Shown here in pieces: positions 1-6,810 of a stretch of 8,279 bases of DNA; positions within the stretch are counted from its first letter, which is position 1; every line of letters starts with the position of its first letter. The stretch is from Myxococcales bacterium (GTDB taxonomy: Bacteria; Myxococcota; Myxococcia; Myxococcales; Myxococcaceae). The stretch lies in NCBI GenBank assembly GCA_009885595.1, contig VFKJ01000273.1:1-8279 (forward strand). Direction: 5' to 3'. The translations under genes and the position numbers were made by a program. Under the pieces are notes generated by a model that worked only from the letters and a program-made list of their open reading frames with translations, was not told where the DNA came from and searched no databases.

Positions 1-2
1 AG

Positions 3-2750
3 CCCGGGCGCGTCACCGGGCCGCTGCTCTCAGGCGGCGGCATCGTCGACGCCGACCTCCAGCGCGGCCCAGGTGAAGCGGGCCGGGACGCCTTCGGGCG
101 CATGGCGTTGTTCTACGCGTTCGGCCGGCTCTCCTCGGTGAAGGACGTGGAGGTCCTCTCCGACGGCTCGAACGGCGGCCCGGCGATCGTCGCCTCCACC
201 GGCAAGGACGTGGCGCACGATCTGATCAACCTGGGCGCGGTGATCCGCAACCAGGCGGGGCTCGACATCAACTTCGTGATCGACCCCGACAAGCCGCTGC
301 CGCTGCGCCTGACCACCTACTACGTGCTCTCTCCGGGCGAATCGCGGGTGCGCATGCTCACCGCGTTCTGCAACGACGGGGAATCGCCGGTGCTGGCGCC
401 GGTCCTCGAGCTGATGGATGTGGGGGCCTTCGAGCTGTTCAACCCCGGTCGCTGCTCCAACAGCCTGGGCGGCAGCAAGCTGGACCCCAACGACGACTGC
501 ACCTTCGCGCCCTCGAAGTGGTTCGGCACCCAGGGTGACGGGGTGGCCTATGGCATGCGCAGCTCGTCGCTGGCCGATCTCACCCAGCCCGTCGTCGCCA
601 ACGCGCTCATCGGCTACGGCGGGGTGATGGGCGCCTTCATCGAGGGCGAGTCGCTCACCGGCGTACTGAGCTGGACCAACCCCGACGTGCGCACCCGGCC
701 CGGCACCTTCAACGTGCGGCCCGGGCAGTGGCGCGGGTACCTGCGCGACTTCATGATCGCCAACGACCTCGCGGGCATCAACGCCGTGATGCTGGAGGCC
801 GACGGCAAGGCCACCGGCGCCCTCGCGGTGACGGCGACGCTGCCCGGCGGCGCGCCCGCGCCCCACGCGCGCGTGAGCCTCCTCGACGCCGCGGGCACCA
901 TGGTGGGCGTGATGGAAGCCGACGCCGCGGGCCTGGCCACCACCCGGCTCGAGCCCGGCAGCTACCAGGTGAGCGGCGCGCTCCAGGGGCGGCTGGTGGG
1001 GCCGCGGGTGACGGTGGCGGTGAGCGCGGGCCAGACGGCCTCGGCCACGGTGGTGCTGGCCGAGGCGCGCCAGCTCACCGTCACGGTGACGGACGCCGCG
1101 GGCACGCCGATGCCGGCGAAGCTGACGGTGTTCTGCGCCGGCGGGCCCTGCCCCTTCGGCGCTTCGACCTACGCTCAGCACGCCCTGCTCGAGGCCTTCG
1201 ACCTGGGCGCGGCCACCATGGGCTTCGTGCCGGTGAACGGGCAGCTGACGGTGACGCTGCCCCCGGGCGAGTACGACGTGGTGGTCTCGCGCGGCCCCGA
1301 GTACTCGACCTGGCCCGACACCTGGCCCACCACCGCGCAGCGGGTCGACCTGCGCACGGCCGACGCCACCCTCGCGGCGACGCTGGGCCGCATCGTCGAC
1401 ACCACCGGGTGGATCTCGGCCGACCTGCACGTGCACGCGATCAACAGCCCCGACAGCGCGGTGCGCAACTCGGTGCGCGCGGCCAGCTTCCTCTCGGAAG
1501 GCGTCGACGTGCTGCTGTCCACCGACCACGAGGTGATCACCGACTTCGCGCCCATCGTGCGCGAGCTGGGGGCTGATCAGCTGATGGCCACCATGATCGG
1601 CGAGGAGGTCACCACCTTCACCCACGGGCACTTCAACACCTTCCCGATGGTCCAGGACCCCGCGCTTCCCAACGGCGGCGCGTTCGATCACGCCGGCGGA
1701 GAGGACGGCCCCAGCCTGCGCATGCCGCAGCTGTTCTCGGGCCTCAAGGAAGCGCACCCGGGCGCCGTGGTGCAGCTCAACCACCCGCGCGGCGGCAGCG
1801 GCGTGCTCACGCAGCTGAAAGTCGACACCGCCACCCTGGCCAGCCACGGCGACCCCGCGAACTTCAACATGGCGGCGGACCCGGCGGCGACGGCCGACGA
1901 CACCAGGCTCTTCGGAGACGGCTTCGACCTCATCGAGTCGGCCAACGGCCCGGGCGTCAGCTTCACGGTGCTCAACGACTGGATGACGTTCCTCTCGCGC
2001 GGCACGGTGCGCACCTCGAGCGGGGTGTCCGACTCGCACAAGGCGTACGGCGACAGCGGCGGCTACGCGCGCACCTGGGCGAAGGTGGGCGACGACTCGG
2101 TGAGCGCGTTCCAGCCGGCCGTGTTCGCCGAGGCGATCCGCCAGCAGCACGCGTTCGCCAGCAACGGGCCGATCATCAGCTTCAGCGCGCAGAAGCTCGA
2201 CGCGAACCTGCTGCCGGTGGGCGCGAAGGTGGACATCGGCGACACCCTGTCCATCGCCGCGAACGACCGGGTGGAGCTGACCGTCGACGTGCAGGGCCAC
2301 GAGTGGCTGCAGCTCAACCGGGTGGAGATCTATTCGCACGCCACCGGCCGCGACGCGGTGAACGGCCTGGGCAACGACACCTGGCCCGACGGGCGCATCC
2401 TGCAGAAGAAGGACCTCGATGCGGTCAACCTGCCGGTGGAGCCGGTGCCGGGCACCAGCCTGCGCCGCGTGCACCTGGTGGAGAAGTTCGTGGTGCAGCC
2501 GACGGCGGACACCTGGTTCGTGGCGATGGCGCGCGGCACCACGGGGCGCAGCATGAGCCCGCTGCACGGCTCGCGGCCGGTGGCCTGGTCGAACGCGATC
2601 CTCATCGATGCCGATGGCTCGGGCGCCTACGACGACTTCCCGCTCAAGCCGGGGCAGCCGCTGCGGGTCGCCTTGCCTGAGCCCGCGCTCGAGCCGGTGA
2701 CCAAGAAGTCGTTCGCCGAGGCGATCCGCAAGCTGCTCGAGCACGACTGA
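3..2750 (+). CDS. CehA/McbA-type PHP metallohydrolase, exported, 5' partial
   Basis: Putative metal-dependent hydrolase of the PHP (polymerase and histidinol phosphatase) superfamily; substrate unknown. The frame is open to the left edge (915 residues visible), and the first ATG at 102 lies inside continuous coding sequence, so the start and any signal peptide are outside the window. Counting from base 3: residues 1-270 are beta-rich with no recognised motif; about 271-450 look like carboxypeptidase-regulatory-type beta sandwiches, ending in a GEYDVVVSRGPEYS stretch; the PHP core spans about 470-690. Metal-ligand motifs visible are DLHVH (H476, H478), TDH (D508, H509), GEE (E534, E535), HGHFN (H541, H543), NHP (H594) and SDSH (D677, H679). 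All expected motifs are present, so the enzyme looks intact. A C-terminal beta-rich part of about 220 residues follows, including an ASNGPIISF motif typical of this family. The palindromic repeat begins 4 bases after the stop codon. The family call is strong; the exported location is inferred from the domain content. Confidence 0.88.
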   Translation, partial: PGRVTGPLLSGGGIVDADLQRGPGEAGRDAFGRMALFYAFGRLSSVKDVEVLSDGSNGGPAIVASTGKDVAHDLINLGAVIRNQAGLDINFVIDPDKPLPLRLTTYYVLSPGESRVRMLTAFCNDGESPVLAPVLELMDVGAFELFNPGRCSNSLGGSKLDPNDDCTFAPSKWFGTQGDGVAYGMRSSSLADLTQPVVANALIGYGGVMGAFIEGESLTGVLSWTNPDVRTRPGTFNVRPGQWRGYLRDFMIANDLAGINAVMLEADGKATGALAVTATLPGGAPAPHARVSLLDAAGTMVGVMEADAAGLATTRLEPGSYQVSGALQGRLVGPRVTVAVSAGQTASATVVLAEARQLTVTVTDAAGTPMPAKLTVFCAGGPCPFGASTYAQHALLEAFDLGAATMGFVPVNGQLTVTLPPGEYDVVVSRGPEYSTWPDTWPTTAQRVDLRTADATLAATLGRIVDTTGWISADLHVHAINSPDSAVRNSVRAASFLSEGVDVLLSTDHEVITDFAPIVRELGADQLMATMIGEEVTTFTHGHFNTFPMVQDPALPNGGAFDHAGGEDGPSLRMPQLFSGLKEAHPGAVVQLNHPRGGSGVLTQLKVDTATLASHGDPANFNMAADPAATADDTRLFGDGFDLIESANGPGVSFTVLNDWMTFLSRGTVRTSSGVSDSHKAYGDSGGYARTWAKVGDDSVSAFQPAVFAEAIRQQHAFASNGPIISFSAQKLDANLLPVGAKVDIGDTLSIAANDRVELTVDVQGHEWLQLNRVEIYSHATGRDAVNGLGNDTWPDGRILQKKDLDAVNLPVEPVPGTSLRRVHLVEKFVVQPTADTWFVAMARGTTGRSMSPLHGSRPVAWSNAILIDADGSGAYDDFPLKPGQPLRVALPEPALEPVTKKSFAEAIRKLLEHD

Positions 2751-2754
2751 GCCT

Positions 2755-2790
2755 CCCTCTCCCCTGCGGGGGAGAGGGTCGGGGAGAGGG
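2755..2790. repeat. GC-rich palindromic intergenic repeat, copy 1
   Basis: A perfect 10-bp inverted repeat (CCCTCTCCCC at 2755-2764 against GGGGAGAGGG at 2769-2778) with a TGCG loop. The right arm is repeated directly at 2781-2790 after TC. It sits 4 bases after the stop codon of the metallohydrolase. There is no T-run after it, so it is not a standard intrinsic terminator, although the hairpin could stabilise the 3' end of the upstream transcript or help end it. Similar palindromes with CCCTCTCCCC arms are common between genes in many GC-rich proteobacteria (recalled from general knowledge). The rest of the gap, 2791-2934, shows no convincing gene or terminator. Confidence 0.8.
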
Positions 2791-2934
2791 CTTGAAGAAT
2801 GATCAGCCCGGAGCCGTCCGGCCACGAACAGAGGCCTCACCTGGACGCTGAGCAAACCCCTGCGCAACGAGTCGAGCCCGCGCAGTCGGGACGGGAACTT
2901 GTGCGTGGCACGAGCGCTGCTCCGGGGCCGCGCC

Positions 2935-4476
2935 ATGCTCAAGACTTCACTTGCAGCCTCGCTGACGTGTCTTGCCGCCGCGCCATCCTGGGGTTTCTCG
3001 GTGGGCACCATCGCCACCAAGGGGTGCCATGAGCGCATCACCCTCGACGCCGCCCGCGAAGGGGGCCTCCTCCCCCACCCCGAGTCCGTCACCTCGGCCG
3101 ACAGAACCCTGCTGGCCTCGTTGCCATTCCAGGTCGAGGGCGAGTGGGACCGCGGCACGCTGGCGCTGCTCATCTCGATTCGTGACAACGACTTCCACGG
3201 GGTCCAGGCGGCGAACTTCGCCGGCCTGAGCGAGGTCCACTTCTCTGCGCACCTGCAGCACGAGCACTGCCTGCGCGGGGCCGGCAACGACGGCGCCCAG
3301 GGCGACGAAGAAGCGCTGGCGCTGTGCCGCACCTACATCCTCGACGAGCTTCGTCTGGCCGCCACCGCCACCCCCGGCACGAACCTCGAGGTGGAGGTCG
3401 CGCTCATCGACGAGACCCGGCGTGTCCAGCTGCCCGCCTTCCAGGTGCACCTCGGCCGCGCGCTGCACGCCCTGGAAGACAGCTTCGCTCACTCCCTGCG
3501 CGAGGACGACTTCACCCAGGTGCGGTCGGTCTTCAACTACGTCGACCCGAACCTGGGCAACACCTACCGCGTCGAGCGCGACGGGCACGGCCACGTGGGC
3601 GAGTTCGACGCCTGCGAAGGTGGCCTCGCGGCCGAGCGCGCGGCGGCGGCCACCCGCGCGGCCGCCAGCGTCATCGCCTCGATGATGCTCGAGGGCGCCA
3701 GCGCCGAGGCGCGCCTGGCCGACGCGCAGCTCACGCTCGATCGGGTGCTCCGGTACGCCCCCGCGTGCAGTGACGGCGCCGCGTGGTGCCCGGAAGCCTC
3801 AGAGCTGCTGCAGACGTATCTCCCGCCGACGGCTGGCTGCAGCACCTCGGGGGCGGCGCCGCTGTGGGCGCTGGGGCTGCTGGGCGTGCTGGCCCTGCGC
3901 CGTCGGTCGCTGGGCGCGCTCGGCGCGGTGCTGGTGGCGACGGCGCCGCTCGCCGCGCAGGCGGAAGAGCCCGTCACCGTCTCCCGCCTCACCGAGCTCA
4001 CCGCGCACGAGCCCGCGCCGAGCCTGAAGGTGATCCCCGCGATCGGCCTGGGCGCGTCGGTCGATCGCGGCGCGGCGGTGCTCGCGATCGGCGCGCGGCT
4101 TCCGCTTCCCGGGCGCTTCGAGTTCTCCGCCGATCTCGAGTTCAACCCGTGGTTCGACCTGCTCGCCGGCAAGGTGAGCCTCGGCGCGCTCAACGCCGGG
4201 CTCGGGGTGAACGTGCGCTGGGCGACCCTGGGACCGGTGCAGCTGCGCAGCGGCGTGGGCGTGGGGGCGAGCCTGCTGCTGCACGACACCGTGAGCGCGC
4301 AGGCCGGCAGCATCGGCCCCTTCGCGTTGCTCAGCGTGCTCAACGTGCTCTTCCCGGGGCCGGGCAAGACGCACTTCGAGCTGCGGCCCGACGCGGTGCT
4401 CACCATTCCCTCGCTGCGCGGAATTCCGCTCGCGTACCACCAGTACCGGCTGGTGCTCAGCCTGCGGCTCGACTGA
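2935..4476 (+). CDS. Exported zinc phospholipase C-like protein with internal MYXO-CTERM and C-terminal barrel-like domain
   Basis: Putative exported zinc-dependent hydrolase. The ATG at 2935 is chosen because it gives a clean signal peptide (MLKTSLAASLTCLAAAPSWG, cleavage near residue 20); TTG at 2899 and GTG at 2905 would add an unsuitable N-terminus. Residues about 21-300 resemble the zinc-dependent phospholipase C/S1-P1 nuclease fold: H32 in HERI, NDFHG (H88), H102/H106/H109/H111, and the pattern H172-LGRAL-H178-ALE-D182-SFA-H186. The substrate cannot be read from this. Residues 302-324 form a MYXO-CTERM signal (GCSTSG, hydrophobic stretch, RRR), which normally ends a protein. Here the same frame continues through a second signal-peptide-like stretch (325-343, ending AQA) into about 170 residues of alternating, glycine-rich strands resembling a small outer-membrane barrel, though without a terminal phenylalanine. 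No stop or frameshift is visible at the joint. It may be a true fusion, a precursor cut in two, or two proteins with an internal start. The gene sits 93 bp before the kinase gene. Confidence 0.8.
   Translation: MLKTSLAASLTCLAAAPSWGFSVGTIATKGCHERITLDAAREGGLLPHPESVTSADRTLLASLPFQVEGEWDRGTLALLISIRDNDFHGVQAANFAGLSEVHFSAHLQHEHCLRGAGNDGAQGDEEALALCRTYILDELRLAATATPGTNLEVEVALIDETRRVQLPAFQVHLGRALHALEDSFAHSLREDDFTQVRSVFNYVDPNLGNTYRVERDGHGHVGEFDACEGGLAAERAAAATRAAASVIASMMLEGASAEARLADAQLTLDRVLRYAPACSDGAAWCPEASELLQTYLPPTAGCSTSGAAPLWALGLLGVLALRRRSLGALGAVLVATAPLAAQAEEPVTVSRLTELTAHEPAPSLKVIPAIGLGASVDRGAAVLAIGARLPLPGRFEFSADLEFNPWFDLLAGKVSLGALNAGLGVNVRWATLGPVQLRSGVGVGASLLLHDTVSAQAGSIGPFALLSVLNVLFPGPGKTHFELRPDAVLTIPSLRGIPLAYHQYRLVLSLRLD
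3838..3906 (+). other. MYXO-CTERM sorting signal, internal position
   Basis: This encodes residues 302-324 of the gene above: CSTSG, a hydrophobic stretch rich in leucine (APLWALGLLGVLAL), then three arginines. This is the tripartite form of the MYXO-CTERM signal, in which the invariant cysteine lies just before a membrane span and a basic end. In Myxococcus such signals are reported to be handled by a membrane protease (myxosortase) that leaves the protein at the cell surface. Its place in mid-protein, with 189 residues after it, is unusual. Confidence 0.8.
3886..3963 (+). other. Second signal-peptide-like segment, possible internal GTG start
   Basis: The in-frame GTG at 3886 opens a stretch reading VLALRRRSLGALGAVLVATA followed by PLAAQA. 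It has a basic n-region (RRR), a hydrophobic core, and an AQA cleavage site with EEP after it (cut between 3963 and 3964). If translation begins here, the product would be 196 residues, mostly the barrel-like part. A GGGG run at 3873-3876 lies 9 bases before the GTG but is a weak ribosome-binding match. Whether the segment works as an export signal, or only as a membrane span in the longer protein, is inference. Confidence 0.45.
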
Positions 4477-4561
4477 TTGATCAAAGCAGCACGGGGCGCA
4501 CCGTGAACAGGTGAGGCAGACCAGTCAGGGGGGACTCGTTGATACGGTGTCGGCCAGGTCT

Positions 4562-4565
4562 GGAG
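4562..4565 (+). promoter_or_regulatory. Ribosome-binding site of the hybrid kinase gene
   Basis: GGAG lies 4 bases before the ATG at 4570. The spacing is short but this supports the chosen start. The remaining gap, 4477-4569, holds a TTGATCAA palindrome at 4477-4484 immediately after the previous stop codon and no clear promoter or terminator. Confidence 0.5.
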
Positions 4566-4569
4566 CCTC

Positions 4570-6810
4570 ATGTCCGCTGTGCCGTCCTCCGCGCACGAAG
4601 CGTTGCCCGTCCTCGACGACGTCCAGGTGGCGGTGGTGGTGCACGACCCTTCGGGCCGGGTGACGCAGAGCAACGCGCGCGCCCGCCAGCTGCTCGGGCT
4701 CAGCCAGGCCGAGCTGCACGGCGTGGAGCCCCTGCCCCCCTCCTGGGCCCTGCTGGGAGAAGACGGGGGTGCGCTGCCTGACTCTGCGCAGCCGGTGACC
4801 CGGGCCATCGCCACCGGACAGGCCGTGGAGGACCTCACGATCGGCGTGCGTCGCCCGCGCGAGGGCGACGTCAGCTGGGCCCGGGTGCACGCCACGCCCC
4901 GCTTCGATCCCCAGGGGCGGCTGCTGCAGGTGGTGGCCACCTGGGTCGACCTCAGCGCCAGCCGAAAGGTCGAGCAGGCGCTGCGCGACAGCGAGCTGAA
5001 GTACCGCACCCTCTACGACTCGATGGACGCGGCCGTGCTGCTGATGGAAGGTGAGGTGTGCGTCGACTGCAACCTCGCCACCGCGGCGCTCTTCGGGCTG
5101 CCTGACCGCGCGTCGATCATCGGGAAGACGCCGCTGGCGTTCGCGCCCGAGCACCAGCCCGATGGCCAGAACGGCCGCGCCTTCGAGTGGCACACCAGGC
5201 GCGCCGACGGGACGCCAATCATCCTCGAGGTGCTCCTCACGCCGTTTGGAGTGGGCGCGGGCACCCTCTTCCAGTGCGTGGCGCGCGACGTCACCCAGCG
5301 CAAGCACGCCGAGACCAGCCTGCGGGAGTCGGAAGCGCGCTTCCGCGCCATCATCGAGCACGCGGCCGAGGGCATCGTGGTGGCGGAGGTCGGCTCGCGG
5401 CGGCTCCGGTACGGCAACCCGGAGATCTGCCGGCTGCTGGGCCACTCGGCGGACGAGCTGCTGCGCCTGAGCGTGGCCGACCTGCACCCTCCCGAGGTGA
5501 TGAACTGGCTGAGCGCGCAGTTCGATCGGCAGGTCCGGGGCGAGCAGACCGAGATCACCGCGCCCTGCCGCCGCAGGGACGGCTCGACCTTCGAGGCGAA
5601 CATTCGCGCCATCCCCATTCAGTTCGACGGGAGGCCGTGCCTGGCGGGTTTCTTCTGGGACACCACCAACGCGCGCCTGCTCGAGGAAGAGCGGCTGCGC
5701 ACCCAGAAGCTGGAGGCGGTGGGCATTCTGGCGGGCGGCATCGCGCACGACTTCAACAACCTGCTGCAGGCCGTGTTCGGCTTCGTGGCGGTGGCGAAGG
5801 AAGCCGCTGAGATGGACCAGGTCAAGCAGCACCTCGACCAGGCGGAAGAGGCGCTGGAGCTGGCGGTGGGGCTCACCACCCAGCTGCTCACCTTCTCCCG
5901 CGGGGGACTCCCGGTGAAGAAACCGCTGGCGGTGGCGCCCACGGTGGAGACCGCGGCCCGGCTCGCGCTGAGCGGCTCGCGAAACGACTGCGTGAAGGAG
6001 CTCCCCGCGGACCTCTGGCCGGTGGAGGCCGACGCGGTTCAGCTGGCGCAGGTGTTCCAGAACATCGTGCTCAACGCCGCCCAGGCGATGCCCGGCGGGG
6101 GCACCGTGGCGATCTCGGCGCGCAACGTGGTGGCCCCGCACCCTTCAGTGCCCCCGCAGGTCTCGCGGGGCCGCTTCGTCGCCATCTCGGTGCGGGACGG
6201 CGGCGGCGGCATTCGCCCAGAGATCCTGCCGCGAGTGTTCGACCCGTATTTCACCACCAAGGCCCGGGGCAGCGGCCTGGGGCTGGCGACCGCGTACTCG
6301 GTGGTGAAGAACCACGGCGGCTTCATCGACGCGCAGTCCACCCTGGGCAAGGGCAGCACCTTCACCGTTTATCTCCCGGCCACCGGCGCGCTGCCGCAGG
6401 TGAGCTCGGCGGGCTCGCCCGCGCGCCAACCGCGCAGCGCGCGCGTGCTGATGATGGATGACGAGGAGCTCATTCGCCGCGTCACCGGGAACCTGCTGCG
6501 CTCGCTGGGCCACGAGGTGGATCTCGCGGAGCACGGCGAGAAGGCGCTCGCGCTGTACGAGGCCGCCCTGAAGAACGGCCAGCCGTACCAGCTGGTGATC
6601 CTCGATCTCACCGTGCGCGGGGGCATGGGCGGCGCGGAGACGATCACCCGCCTGCGCCAGCTGGATCCCGCGGTGAAGGCGATCGTCTCGAGCGGCTATT
6701 CCGAAGACGCGGCCGTGGCCGAGTACCAGGCGCACGGCTTCGCGGCCGCCCTCAACAAGCCGTACACCTTCGAGCAGCTCAAGCAGGTGCTGGCCACCCT
6801 GCTGGCTTAG
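4570..6810 (+). CDS. Soluble hybrid sensor histidine kinase: PAS-PAS-PAS-HisKA-HATPase-receiver
   Basis: Two-component hybrid kinase of 746 residues that should autophosphorylate on histidine and pass the phosphate to its own receiver. No signal peptide or membrane span is seen, so it is probably cytoplasmic. Domains: PAS at about 14-130; PAS at about 137-255 (CNLATAALFG and a PEHQPDG segment); PAS at about 249-375 (ESEARFRAII start); HisKA with H393 in GGIAHDFNNLLQ; HATPase with N-box LNAAQAM (N502), G1 box RDGGGGI, an F-box-like DPYFTTK and G2 box GSGLGLA; receiver with acidic pair D630/D631, phospho-acceptor D679 (LDLTVRGGMGG), S707/S708 and K730 (NKPYT). All catalytic residues are present. 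The H-box type is that of PAS-rich kinases related to NtrB. The signal sensed and the final output are unknown; the receiver has no output domain attached. The GGAG at 4562 supports the start. The stop codon overlaps that of the converging DUF1552 gene. Confidence 0.93.
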   Translation: MSAVPSSAHEALPVLDDVQVAVVVHDPSGRVTQSNARARQLLGLSQAELHGVEPLPPSWALLGEDGGALPDSAQPVTRAIATGQAVEDLTIGVRRPREGDVSWARVHATPRFDPQGRLLQVVATWVDLSASRKVEQALRDSELKYRTLYDSMDAAVLLMEGEVCVDCNLATAALFGLPDRASIIGKTPLAFAPEHQPDGQNGRAFEWHTRRADGTPIILEVLLTPFGVGAGTLFQCVARDVTQRKHAETSLRESEARFRAIIEHAAEGIVVAEVGSRRLRYGNPEICRLLGHSADELLRLSVADLHPPEVMNWLSAQFDRQVRGEQTEITAPCRRRDGSTFEANIRAIPIQFDGRPCLAGFFWDTTNARLLEEERLRTQKLEAVGILAGGIAHDFNNLLQAVFGFVAVAKEAAEMDQVKQHLDQAEEALELAVGLTTQLLTFSRGGLPVKKPLAVAPTVETAARLALSGSRNDCVKELPADLWPVEADAVQLAQVFQNIVLNAAQAMPGGGTVAISARNVVAPHPSVPPQVSRGRFVAISVRDGGGGIRPEILPRVFDPYFTTKARGSGLGLATAYSVVKNHGGFIDAQSTLGKGSTFTVYLPATGALPQVSSAGSPARQPRSARVLMMDDEELIRRVTGNLLRSLGHEVDLAEHGEKALALYEAALKNGQPYQLVILDLTVRGGMGGAETITRLRQLDPAVKAIVSSGYSEDAAVAEYQAHGFAAALNKPYTFEQLKQVLATLLA

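Noticed and set aside
2755..2778. Intrinsic terminator for the metallohydrolase gene
   Set aside because: The stem is strong but there is no T-run after it, and a related copy lies before another gene rather than after one; it is better described as a dispersed repeat.
2906..2920. Sigma-54-like element (TGGCAC, then GC with GG-N10-GC spacing)
   Set aside because: The match is good, but transcription would start only about 3 bases before the ATG at 2935, leaving no ribosome-binding site. In GC-rich sequence this pattern arises easily by chance. A mapped transcription start near 2932 would revive it.
2799..3032. Short plus-strand frame after the repeat
   Set aside because: It overlaps the signal peptide and N-terminus of the PLC-like gene in another frame, has no ribosome-binding site, and shows no motif.
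30..3332. Very long open frame on the minus strand (1100 codons)
   Set aside because: It lies antisense to two genes with clear family motifs. Its product is a low-complexity Arg/His/Ala/Gly/Val mixture, as expected when a GC-rich gene is read backwards, and it runs straight through the palindromic repeat.
4477..4484. TTGATCAA palindrome as an operator
   Set aside because: Only 8 bases, single occurrence in the gap, and no adjacent promoter can be identified.
4525..6141. Long minus-strand frame across the kinase gene
   Set aside because: Shadow of the kinase coding sequence with composition typical of a reversed GC-rich gene; no domain seen.
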